A stretch of 21,447 nucleotides of DNA, taken from NCBI GenBank assembly GCA_958405585.1, contig CATYEP010000012.1:1-21447 (forward strand), in the 5' to 3' direction. The translations under genes were made by a program, and so were the position numbers. Positions 1-6,146 of this stretch are shown one piece after another (position 1 is the first letter of the stretch; the number at the start of each line of letters is the position of its first letter). The stretch is from an uncultured Eubacteriales bacterium (GTDB lineage Bacteria > Bacillota > Clostridia > Christensenellales > Borkfalkiaceae). Below the pieces are notes generated by a model. That model was not told the DNA's origin, made no database searches, and saw only the letters and a program-made list of their open reading frames with translations.

Positions 1-77
1 GCGAAGCGAAGGCGAAGCGAAAGCGAAGCGAAGGCGAAGCGAAAGCGAAGCGAAAGCGAAGCGAAAGCGAAGCGAAA
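1..77. repeat. 11-bp tandem repeat, seven units, cut by window edge
   Basis: Seven contiguous head-to-tail units of GCGAAGCGAAR (R = A or G at the last position) fill the first 77 bases, and the array stops exactly at position 77. There are no spacers, so it is not a CRISPR. Each unit is itself two imperfect GCGAA half-units. The unit is close to one helical turn and is not a multiple of three, so it is unlikely to be coding. It may continue left of the window. Function is unknown. Confidence 0.9.
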
Positions 78-250
78 ACATATAATATGCGCATAAGGAC
101 AGTGCCGCGCGCAAGTTGGAAAGTACAACCACGGGAACGTATAGATTCAGTCCGCAGACGGACAAATTCGGGCGCAATGCGACGAGTATTTGTAAAAGCA
201 CTGTTAAACTTGCGGAAAAATCCGAAAAACTCGCCTTAAAAAAGGCAAGA
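78..250. other. Intergenic stretch without a recognisable gene
   Basis: This lies between the 11-bp array and the terminator that closes the leftward operon. A TTG-started open frame begins at 116 but runs straight through the terminator hairpin to 340, has no recognisable motif and no clear ribosome binding site. I see no supported gene here. Confidence 0.55.
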
Positions 251-286
251 AAAAAGCGGGAAACGCATAAACGTTTCCCGCTTTTT
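251..286 (-). terminator. Bidirectional rho-independent terminator closing the rsmG-to-SLOG operon
   Basis: A perfect 15-bp stem (251-265 paired with 272-286) encloses a 6-nt loop (CATAAA). The GC-rich core is flanked by five A residues on the left and five T residues on the right, so both strands give a stem followed by a U tract. It lies about 90 bases past the stop of the minus-strand SLOG gene, which is probably its main client. It could equally stop a transcript arriving from the left. Confidence 0.9.
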
Positions 287-377
287 GTTACTTTCGTGAA
301 TTATACTGTAAAGTGTTGCACTCGGTTTGACAATTCATAATATTGTAATTTTGTCAGTTGTAAAAAGGCATATACGG

Positions 378-827
378 CTAACCATAATAGCGAACGGGCT
401 TGCCTTTCTGCTTTGCATAGCGCACCGTCGACGCCGTGCCGCCCGTTTCACTGTAAAGATAAGCAAAGACAAAATCCGCATGGTCGACCATGTAACGGTT
501 CCGCTTCTGCATACAGCCGTCGGTATATTCTTTGCTCACCGTCACCCGTTCGTCCGCTTTCGCGACACATTCGTCGTATTCCTTTTTCCAGTAAGGCGAA
601 AACCTTTCGCTCTGGTTCGGGTGCGGTATGCACGCGATCAGTTTGAGCGGATATCTCTCTTTGCAACGCAACAGGATCTTCGCGCAGACAAGATCAAACC
701 CCACTGCCATGCCGCAATAAAATGTGTCCGTTCCGTTTGCGATCAGCTCTTCCAGTTGTTTTTCCAACAGATCTTCGGAAAAATCTCTCCGTAGTTCTCT
801 GTGACCCGTCAATGCGCAAGATGACAC
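378..827 (-). CDS. SLOG-superfamily protein, DUF1273/YpsA-like
   Basis: The 149-residue product matches the DUF1273 (YpsA) branch of the SLOG superfamily, Rossmann-like proteins thought to bind nucleotides or nucleotide-derived ligands. Visible landmarks are TGHR near the N-terminus (residues 7-10), a FYCGMAVGFDLVCA segment resembling the family's glycine-rich loop, a PHPNQ stretch, then RNRYMVDHADFVFAYL and GGTASTV, which match the family's C-terminal ligand loop. No membrane segment or signal peptide is seen. The start is GTG, chosen because AGAGG lies 7 nt upstream and the TGHR motif must be near the N-terminus. It begins 25 bases after the flotillin stop, so it is probably the last gene of the rsmG-nfeD-flotillin transcript. 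The ligand and role are unknown. The linkage to flotillin is observed; a functional tie is inference. Confidence 0.85.
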   Translation of the reverse strand: MSSCALTGHRELRRDFSEDLLEKQLEELIANGTDTFYCGMAVGFDLVCAKILLRCKERYPLKLIACIPHPNQSERFSPYWKKEYDECVAKADERVTVSKEYTDGCMQKRNRYMVDHADFVFAYLYSETGGTASTVRYAKQKGKPVRYYG

Positions 828-852
828 TTCTTTACCTCTTTTTACATCTTCT

Positions 853-2280
853 TTATTTCTTGTCGGCCTTTCCTTCCGATTTCGTCGGCGCAGGTACCGC
901 TTTCTCTGCCTTGGTTTCCGCTTCTTTTTGCGGCGCCACTACTTTCGGCAGCGACAATCCCGCCATATTGTACATCTCTTCCAAAGGCGGCAGACTCTTC
1001 AAAAGTCCGCTTAAAAATCCAGCCGTCGCCGTCTTTCCGTCTTTGCCTTCGCCGCCGTCCCAGACCGTCACTTTGTCGATCTTCACGTTCTTGATCGCTT
1101 CCACCTGTTCGGCTACGAGCTGCTCGATCTTGTCCGCAATCATCAGCCGCACCGCGTCGTTCGCTTCGCCGCCCGCCGCTTTCACGAGTGCGTCCATACC
1201 TTCTGCCTGTTTGCTCAGCTTCTCGCGGATACCGCGCGCTTCCGCTTCCATCTTCGCATAGATCGCGTCCGCTTCACCGCCTGCCTTACGCCGCATCTGC
1301 TCCGCTTCCGCGTCCGCTTCGATCTCTTTCTGTCGTTTCTGAATCTCCGATTTTACGATGACATCCGCTTCCTGCGTCGCCTTTTCACGCGCAGCACGCG
1401 CAATTTCCGCTTCCTTTTCCGCCGCATACGACTCTTCCAGCGCTTTCGCCGCCTGGACTTTTTCCGCCGTCACCGCCAGCTTCATCGCTTCCGCTTCCTT
1501 TTCGCGCAGTTCCGCCTGCGTGCGGGCGATCTCCGCTTTCGCCTTGTTTTCACCCTTGATCGCTTCGCTTTCCGCTTCCGCTACGCGCACACGTTCTTCC
1601 ATTTTCGCGTTCGCTTCACCGATCGATCCGATCTTGTTCGCTTCCGCCACCGAGATCTTCGCATCGTTGATCGCCTTCGCCGCCGCTTCCTTTCCGAGCG
1701 CGATGATGTAACCCGATTCGTCCGAAATATCCGTCACGTTCACGTTGATCAGACGCAAACCGATCTTTTTAAGTTCCCCTTCCACGTTCCTCGAAATTGC
1801 TTCCAGAAATTTGTCGCGGTCGGTATTTATTTCCTCGATGTTCATCGTCGCAATGACCAGACGCAGCTGACCGAATATAATGTCTTTCGCCAGTTCCTGT
1901 ATCTCCGTCATTTTCAGATTATGCAATCGTTCCGCCGCATTTTCCATGACCGTCGGTTCCGTGGAGATTCCGACCGTGAATATGGACGGCACGTCGATAC
2001 GGATGTTCTGCCGCGACAACGCACTCTTTAAATCCACCGAAATCGAAAGCGGTGTCAGATCCAGATAGGTAAACGACTGCACCAGCGGCCAGATGAACGC
2101 CGCACCGCCGTGGATACACTTTGCACTGCGGGAATTCCCCGCTTTGTCCGCCCCCACTTTACCGTAAATGACCATGATCTTGTTCGGCGGACACTTTTTA
2201 TAGCGCGTCAGCACCATCAGTAAGATCATGAACAAAACCAGTACCGCCACAATGATCAGAACTATGATCCAGGGTTGCAT
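853..2280 (-). CDS. Flotillin-like SPFH membrane scaffold protein (FloT/YuaG type)
   Basis: Flotillins are membrane-anchored SPFH (band 7) proteins that oligomerise and organise functional membrane microdomains. The 475-residue product starts with one hydrophobic anchor (about residues 3-25), followed by an SPFH domain (about 30-210, beginning with the PPNKIMVIYGKVG segment). A very long Ala/Glu/Lys-rich coiled coil follows (about 210-375), then a C-terminal segment with SLPPLEEMYNMAGLSLP, which resembles the usual flotillin C-terminus. The last 35 residues are a charged Lys/Glu/Ala tail. Length and domain order fit bacterial flotillins. AGGAG lies upstream of the ATG. The gene follows the NfeD-like gene by 29 bases, the same pairing as Bacillus yuaF-floT, which supports a joint role. 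The protein probably faces the cytoplasm from the membrane. Confidence 0.93.
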   Translation of the reverse strand: MQPWIIVLIIVAVLVLFMILLMVLTRYKKCPPNKIMVIYGKVGADKAGNSRSAKCIHGGAAFIWPLVQSFTYLDLTPLSISVDLKSALSRQNIRIDVPSIFTVGISTEPTVMENAAERLHNLKMTEIQELAKDIIFGQLRLVIATMNIEEINTDRDKFLEAISRNVEGELKKIGLRLINVNVTDISDESGYIIALGKEAAAKAINDAKISVAEANKIGSIGEANAKMEERVRVAEAESEAIKGENKAKAEIARTQAELREKEAEAMKLAVTAEKVQAAKALEESYAAEKEAEIARAAREKATQEADVIVKSEIQKRQKEIEADAEAEQMRRKAGGEADAIYAKMEAEARGIREKLSKQAEGMDALVKAAGGEANDAVRLMIADKIEQLVAEQVEAIKNVKIDKVTVWDGGEGKDGKTATAGFLSGLLKSLPPLEEMYNMAGLSLPKVVAPQKEAETKAEKAVPAPTKSEGKADKK

Positions 2281-2309
2281 GTTTTCCGTTCTCCTTTTTT
2301 TATTCTCTC

Positions 2310-2909
2310 TTATTCAGTTTTTTTCTCAACTTTTTTCACAAGATAAGCGTCGCCCGCCATGCCCGCGATCTCCACTGCCGTATCGACGGGGATCTTTTCT
2401 TCTTCATCCGTCACCGCATCCGCTTCGGTAAAGCGGCCCTGCAGAATCAGCGTAACTTTTCCGCGCCCGCTCCGGTTTGCAGGAATACTCACGTAAACCG
2501 TCGCTTCTTTCCCGATCGCCGTAGTATAATCGGCCGTGCCGTCTTCCTGCAGACGCAGTACCAGACGGATCAGCCCCCACACCACAAAATACGCCGCAAG
2601 ACCCGCAACGACAGACACCGCTACGCTGATCCCTACGTGTATATCGTAAGAAAGCATCAGCATACCCGTCCAGCCGCCGATCGCAAAGAACGCGGTCAGC
2701 CCTTTCAGCGTGAACAGCGATACGCCCGTATCCGTATGCGAATCCAAAGCTCCGTCGCCGTCGGTATCGGTGTCCATATCCAGATCCGCATCGTTTCCCG
2801 CACCGATGATCATCATTACGATCTGGATCAGGAGCGCCAGCGTACCGATACACGCAATGATAAAATACGCAATTTCCAGTCCGCTCAAAGACGCGAACCA
2901 TGCACTCAT
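2310..2909 (-). CDS. NfeD/YuaF-like membrane protein, flotillin partner
   Basis: NfeD-family proteins are encoded next to flotillins or stomatins and are thought to help assemble them through a soluble OB-fold. With the ATG at 2909 the product is 199 residues: a membrane segment (about 11-36), an Asp-rich linker (about 38-62) with a DTDTDGDG core, two close membrane segments (about 68-88 and 90-115), and a C-terminal beta-rich domain (about 125-190) that fits the NfeD OB-fold. A longer reading frame begins at a TTG at 2927, but that TTG sits inside the GGAGG-containing ribosome binding site of the ATG, so I reject it. It follows rsmG by 34 bases and precedes flotillin by 29. The acidic linker looks able to bind divalent cations; that is inference. 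Confidence 0.88.
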   Translation of the reverse strand: MSAWFASLSGLEIAYFIIACIGTLALLIQIVMMIIGAGNDADLDMDTDTDGDGALDSHTDTGVSLFTLKGLTAFFAIGGWTGMLMLSYDIHVGISVAVSVVAGLAAYFVVWGLIRLVLRLQEDGTADYTTAIGKEATVYVSIPANRSGRGKVTLILQGRFTEADAVTDEEEKIPVDTAVEIAGMAGDAYLVKKVEKKTE

Positions 2910-2943
2910 TTTTTCCTTTTCCTCCAATTCATTTGCTTTCGGA

Positions 2944-3624
2944 TCACAGCGGTTTGCTGCGTTCCTTTCCCCGTCCCCGCGGATATGCCGCCGGGGTCGG
3001 CTTTACTTTTTCCGCCACGAACAGCGTTCTTTCGCCCGCCTCTTCGCTGAGCAGAAAATTTTCCGACGCGATCTCCCTCGCGCCCAGAACTTCCAACGCA
3101 TGCTGCGCTTCCGCGATCTCTTCCTGTGCCGCACTCCCTTTATACGCGATGAACCGTCCTCCCGTCTTTACCAACGGAATACAGTATTCGCTCAAAGTGT
3201 TCAGCCGCGCCACCGCGCGCGCACAGCAGACTCCGAACGCTTCCCGCATCGTTTTCTCCCGCGCCGCATCTTCCGCGCGCATGCAGATTACCTTCGCATT
3301 CAGTTCCAGTTCCGAAACTGCCTTTTCCAGAAAGACGCATTTTTTCGCCACCGACTCGATCAGCGTGAATTTCAAGTCCTGCCGCACGATCATGAGCGGT
3401 ATGGACGGAAATCCGCCCCCCGATCCCACTTCCGCGCACAGCTCTCCCTGCGGAAAATATTTCTCTCCCGCCAGAGAATCGAGAAAATGCTTGATCCTGC
3501 ATTCCTCTTCGTCCGTGATCCGCGTCAGGTTCACCTTTTCATTGTATTCCGTGAGCAGGCGGTAAAATGCCTTGAATTTTTCGCCCGTTTCGCCTTCCCG
3601 TATCAGCTTTCTGTAATCCTGCAT
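2944..3624 (-). CDS. rsmG: 16S rRNA (guanine(527)-N7)-methyltransferase RsmG
   Basis: RsmG (GidB) uses S-adenosylmethionine to methylate N7 of G527 (E. coli numbering) in 16S rRNA. The 226-residue product carries the family marks: an NLT motif near residue 32, KHFLDSL near 51-57, the SAM-binding loop AEVGSGGGFPS (about 64-74), and a CARAVARLNTL segment. Length is typical. A GTG six codons upstream is in frame, but it lies inside the promoter -10 region, so the ATG at 3624 is preferred. That ATG has no Shine-Dalgarno and coincides with the predicted transcription start, which suggests a leaderless mRNA. rsmG next to the origin is common in Bacillota. Here it heads the leftward operon and its promoter abuts oriC. 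Confidence 0.95.
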   Translation of the reverse strand: MQDYRKLIREGETGEKFKAFYRLLTEYNEKVNLTRITDEEECRIKHFLDSLAGEKYFPQGELCAEVGSGGGFPSIPLMIVRQDLKFTLIESVAKKCVFLEKAVSELELNAKVICMRAEDAAREKTMREAFGVCCARAVARLNTLSEYCIPLVKTGGRFIAYKGSAAQEEIAEAQHALEVLGAREIASENFLLSEEAGERTLFVAEKVKPTPAAYPRGRGKERSKPL

Positions 3625-3630
3625 GTTTCT

Positions 3631-3658
3631 ATTATAACACACATTTTGTTCTTTGCAA
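3631..3658 (-). promoter_or_regulatory. Promoter of the rsmG operon
   Basis: On the minus strand there is a TTGCAA -35 (3653-3658), a 16-bp spacer and a perfect TATAAT -10 (3631-3636). Counting seven bases past the -10 puts the transcription start at 3624, which is the A of the rsmG ATG. Confidence 0.75.
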
Positions 3659-3932
3659 ACGTTTTTTCATATTTTTTTATTTTTTTCGTGTCTCTTCCCT
3701 TATCCGCGGCATCGGCTGTTTTTTATACAGACAGCCTCTGTGCGTTTGTGGATTATTGTGGATAACTCCTGTGATTTTCTTGACAACTTGTCCTTTTTGC
3801 TGTGGAGATGTGCGTATTTTCCACAGTCTTCGGAAAAAATTTCTTTTCACTTATCCACTCATCCACTTTTTACTGACAATTTCATCCACAAAAAAAAGTG
3901 AGGTTATCCACAGCGATATGCGGTTGAACGGC

Positions 3933-3961
3933 TTGCTTTTTCTTTTGATTTCTTATATAAT
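3933..3961 (+). promoter_or_regulatory. Likely dnaN promoter inside oriC
   Basis: TTGCTT (3933-3938), a 17-bp spacer and a perfect TATAAT (3956-3961) predict a start near 3968 and a leader of about 157 nt that runs through the TTATACACA box and the unwinding region. This would couple dnaN transcription to DnaA occupancy of the origin; that coupling is inference. Confidence 0.6.
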
Positions 3962-4000
3962 GATAGCACGCTTTTGAAAATAAAGCGGAAACAAAGCGAG

Positions 4001-4063
4001 TTATACACAATTCTACACGATCTATTACTATATCTACCAATAAAATAAATTAATTAATATTAA
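4001..4063 (+). promoter_or_regulatory. Basal unwinding element: DnaA boxes, DnaA-trio motif and AT-rich DUE
   Basis: Two adjacent box-like 9-mers, TTATACACA (4001-4009) and TTCTACACG (4011-4019), are followed after 2 bases by the triplets CTA TTA CTA TAT CTA (4022-4036), and then by an almost purely A/T stretch (4039-4063). On the complementary strand the CTA/TTA triplets read 3'-GAT/AAT-5', the DnaA-trio element described in Bacillus subtilis, on which DnaA assembles to open the duplex. One triplet (TAT) is off-consensus. The arrangement gives the direction of unwinding: towards dnaN. Confidence 0.75.
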
Positions 4064-4124
4064 GTTCTTCCGCGCGTAGAGAGAGAACGGGATAAAAGAG
4101 CGGAAAGGACGGCAGGAGGAATAT

Positions 4125-5225
4125 ATGAAAATCATCTGCGAAGGAATCGAATTATCGGACGCGGTGCTGAAGGTAGCGAAGGCATGCAGCACGAAGACGA
4201 CGAACCCGATCCTGGAATGTGTGAAGATCACGGCGGAAAACGATTCGATCACACTGATCGCGACGGACGGAGAGATCGCGATCCAGCGGAAGATCAAAGC
4301 GGACGTATTGGAAGAGGGAGCGATCTGCGTACCGGGGAAGTTCTTTTCGGATTTTATTAAGAAACTGGAAAACGAGCAGATCACGCTGGCGACGGAAGAC
4401 GGACGAGTGATCATCACTTATGCAGATTCGGAGAGCTCGATGCAGCTTTTGAATGCAGATGATTTTCCGGCGATCGACGCGAACATCGGGGAAAAGAAGG
4501 TAGAACTTCTGACGAAGGATCTGAAGGAGCTGATCGCAAAGACGACGTTCTGCTGTGCGCAGGACGATTCGCGGCCGGTGCTGAAAGGAGTGCTGGTGCA
4601 GACGCAGGACGGAAGGATCTGTTTTACCGCGCTTGACGGATACAGGATGGCGGTATGCCGCAAGAATATATTGAGCATGACGGGAGATATCAAGATCATT
4701 TGTCCGGGCAGGACGCTCAACGAGATCGGGCGGATGTTGGGAGCGGACGAAGACCGTATCGAGATCTTTGTGCAGAAGAACATGCTGATGGTGAGCATCG
4801 ACGATACGGTACTGACCAGCCGATTGTACGAAGGCGAATTTGTGAACGTATCCAACATTGTGCCGAAGGAATTTACGAGCGAGATCGTGGTGGAAAAGGA
4901 AGCGTTGGACGAGAGCGTGGAACGTGCGGCGGTGCTGGCGCGGACGGACAAAAACAGTATAGTTACGTTTGATATCCGCGAAGGGAGCATGGGCGTATCG
5001 TCGAACACGATGATCGGGCGCGTGAACGAGAGCGTGAAGATCATGCTGGAAGGGAAAGACGTGCAGATCGCGCTCAACTGCAAATATGTAAGCGAATGTC
5101 TGAACGCGGCGACGGACGAAAAAGTGCGGATCGGGTTTAACGGAGCGGTGGCGCCTTGCGTTCTGACCCCTGCCGAAGGGGATTCTTACCTTTATTTGAT
5201 ACTTCCCGTGCGTACAACGGCATAA
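4125..5225 (+). CDS. dnaN: DNA polymerase III sliding clamp, beta subunit
   Basis: DnaN forms the ring-shaped homodimer that tethers DNA polymerase III to DNA and docks mismatch-repair and other factors. The 366-residue product has the family length and spans three clamp domains (roughly 1-118, 119-242 and 243-366). Typical landmarks are NPILECVKI near residue 27, RPVLKGVL and ALDGYRMAV in the middle domain, and the C-terminal YLILPVR that forms part of the peptide-binding pocket. The ATG has AGGAGG (4114-4119) 5 nt upstream. It is the first gene rightward of oriC, where dnaA would normally precede it. A strong promoter after its stop means rpmH onward can be expressed independently. Confidence 0.98.
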   Translation: MKIICEGIELSDAVLKVAKACSTKTTNPILECVKITAENDSITLIATDGEIAIQRKIKADVLEEGAICVPGKFFSDFIKKLENEQITLATEDGRVIITYADSESSMQLLNADDFPAIDANIGEKKVELLTKDLKELIAKTTFCCAQDDSRPVLKGVLVQTQDGRICFTALDGYRMAVCRKNILSMTGDIKIICPGRTLNEIGRMLGADEDRIEIFVQKNMLMVSIDDTVLTSRLYEGEFVNVSNIVPKEFTSEIVVEKEALDESVERAAVLARTDKNSIVTFDIREGSMGVSSNTMIGRVNESVKIMLEGKDVQIALNCKYVSECLNAATDEKVRIGFNGAVAPCVLTPAEGDSYLYLILPVRTTA

Positions 5226-5231
5226 AAACGG

Positions 5232-5261
5232 TTGACAGAGACGAGATTTTTTATGTATAAT
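5232..5261 (+). promoter_or_regulatory. Strong promoter for rpmH-rnpA-yidD-yidC-jag
   Basis: A consensus TTGACA (5232-5237), an 18-bp spacer and a consensus TATAAT (5256-5261) begin six bases after the dnaN stop. The predicted start near 5268 gives a leader of about 45 nt to rpmH. Near-consensus strength fits a ribosomal protein gene. Confidence 0.9.
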
Positions 5262-5312
5262 GAAAAAAGGTTTTAAAAAAGACAATAATTAAAATAGGAG
5301 CAAAGGGATACC

Positions 5313-5447
5313 ATGAAAAGAACATATCAGCCCAAAAAGAGACAGAGAAGCAAAGTACACGGATTCCGTCAGAGAATGAAGACGCAGGGCGGACGCAAGA
5401 CGCTCAAGAGAAGGAGAAACAAGGGCAGAAAGAAGCTCAGCGCGTAA
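5313..5447 (+). CDS. rpmH: 50S ribosomal protein L34
   Basis: L34 is a small, very basic protein of the large ribosomal subunit. Translation from the ATG at 5313 gives 44 residues beginning MKRTYQPKKRQRSKVHGF and ending with the basic run GRKKLSA, which matches the family from end to end in both length and sequence. AGGAG (5296-5300) and a nearer AAGGG-like stretch lie upstream. It directly follows the strong promoter and precedes rnpA by 21 bases, the nearly universal rpmH-rnpA pairing. Unlike the usual Bacillota arrangement, it is here co-oriented with and downstream of dnaN. Confidence 0.97.
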   Translation: MKRTYQPKKRQRSKVHGFRQRMKTQGGRKTLKRRRNKGRKKLSA

Positions 5448-5468
5448 CGGAAGGGCGCAAGGTGCGGT

Positions 5469-5789
5469 TTGTATAAACGGTTAAAGAAAAACAGCGATTT
5501 TCAGAAATTGTTTTCAAGGGGAAAAAAATGTTTTTCCCCTGCTTTAATTCTGCTTTATCGGCCTGCGAAGCAAACGGCTCTGGGATTGTGTGTGAGCAAG
5601 AAGCACGGATCGAGCGTGAAGCGGAACCGGATCAAGCGGCTGTTGCGGGAAGCGTTCCGTGCGGAATGCGCATCGATCAAAGGAGAATACGCATTGATCC
5701 TGATCCCGAAACGGGCGGAAGAATATACTTTGGCAGGATTTCGGAGCAGTTTAAGGACTGCATTGCGGAAGGAAGGCCTGCTCTCATGA
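5469..5789 (+). CDS. rnpA: Ribonuclease P protein component
   Basis: RnpA is the protein cofactor of RNase P, helping the catalytic RNA bind and process the 5' leader of precursor tRNAs. The 106-residue product has the expected length, an N-terminal KRLKKNSDFQKLFSRG, and the diagnostic basic helix KRNRIKRLLREAFR (residues 51-64) that contains the RNR motif. The start is TTG: it is the only initiation codon between the in-frame rpmH stop and the conserved N-terminus, with AAGG 6 nt upstream. The stop TGA overlaps the yidD ATG by 4 bases (ATGA), implying translational coupling. Confidence 0.95.
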   Translation: MYKRLKKNSDFQKLFSRGKKCFSPALILLYRPAKQTALGLCVSKKHGSSVKRNRIKRLLREAFRAECASIKGEYALILIPKRAEEYTLAGFRSSLRTALRKEGLLS

Positions 5790-6079
5790 CGCGGCAGGAT
5801 GTGCGGAGGGCGTGGAAGTATCTGCGTTCGACGGTACTGCGGCCGTATTTGAAAATGGCTTGCATGCACCTGATCGTGTTTTATCAGAAATATTTTTCAC
5901 ACAAGACCTGTCTGTACCGCCCGACCTGTTCGCAGTATATGCTGGAAGCGATCAACAACCACGGCGTACTGATCGGAATTTTGCTCGGATGCTGGCGCAT
6001 CCTTCGTTGCAACCCCTTTTCCAAAGGGGGCTACGACCCTGTTCCGGAGAATTATTTCAAAGTGCGTTGGCTTTACTGA
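5786..6079 (+). CDS. yidD: Membrane protein insertion efficiency factor YidD
   Basis: YidD is a small membrane-associated protein that assists YidC-dependent insertion of membrane proteins. From the ATG that overlaps the rnpA stop, the product is 97 residues. It carries YQKYFSHKTCLYRPTCSQY (33-51), RILRCNPF (71-78) and GGYDPVP (81-87), the three hallmark blocks; CLYRPTCSQ replaces the more usual CRFxPTCSQ. The reading frame is open upstream to 5528 inside rnpA, but that extension is a shadow of rnpA and has no family similarity. GGAAGG about 9 nt upstream can serve as ribosome binding site. A long N-terminal stretch (about 20 residues) precedes the conserved core. Confidence 0.95.
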   Translation: MTRQDVRRAWKYLRSTVLRPYLKMACMHLIVFYQKYFSHKTCLYRPTCSQYMLEAINNHGVLIGILLGCWRILRCNPFSKGGYDPVPENYFKVRWLY

Positions 6080-6146
6080 CCGCGCTCAGGCCTTGTGCGC
6101 CGTCAGGGCGCCTGTGCCGAAAATTTATTTTGGATTTAAGAAAACA

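Larger units (their letters stand above)
3735..4065. other. Chromosomal replication origin (oriC)
   Basis: This intergenic region between divergent rsmG and dnaN holds a cluster of DnaA boxes. Perfect TTATCCACA occurs at 3904-3912 (+) and 3757-3765 (-). Other matches to the relaxed consensus TTWTNCACA are TTTTCCACA at 3817-3825 and TTATACACA at 4001-4009. One-mismatch copies lie at 3747-3755 (-), 3851-3859 and 3882-3890. The right end is AT-rich and holds the unwinding motif. Plus-strand composition switches from C/T-rich genes on the left to G/A-rich genes on the right, as expected where replication forks diverge. dnaA is not adjacent. Confidence 0.92.

Noticed and set aside
1..77. Possible CRISPR array
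   Set aside because: Units are contiguous 11-mers without spacers. The 14-bp and 39-bp arrays elsewhere also lack spacers, and no cas gene is present.
116..340. 74-codon plus-strand open frame with TTG start
   Set aside because: It runs through the bidirectional terminator at 251-286, lacks a ribosome binding site, and its C-terminal half is simply the translated hairpin.
3653..3901. 82-codon open frame across oriC
   Set aside because: It covers DnaA boxes, has no Shine-Dalgarno and no recognisable protein motif.
5528..5785. N-terminal extension of yidD within rnpA
   Set aside because: It is an out-of-frame shadow of rnpA. The conserved YidD sequence begins after the ATGA overlap.
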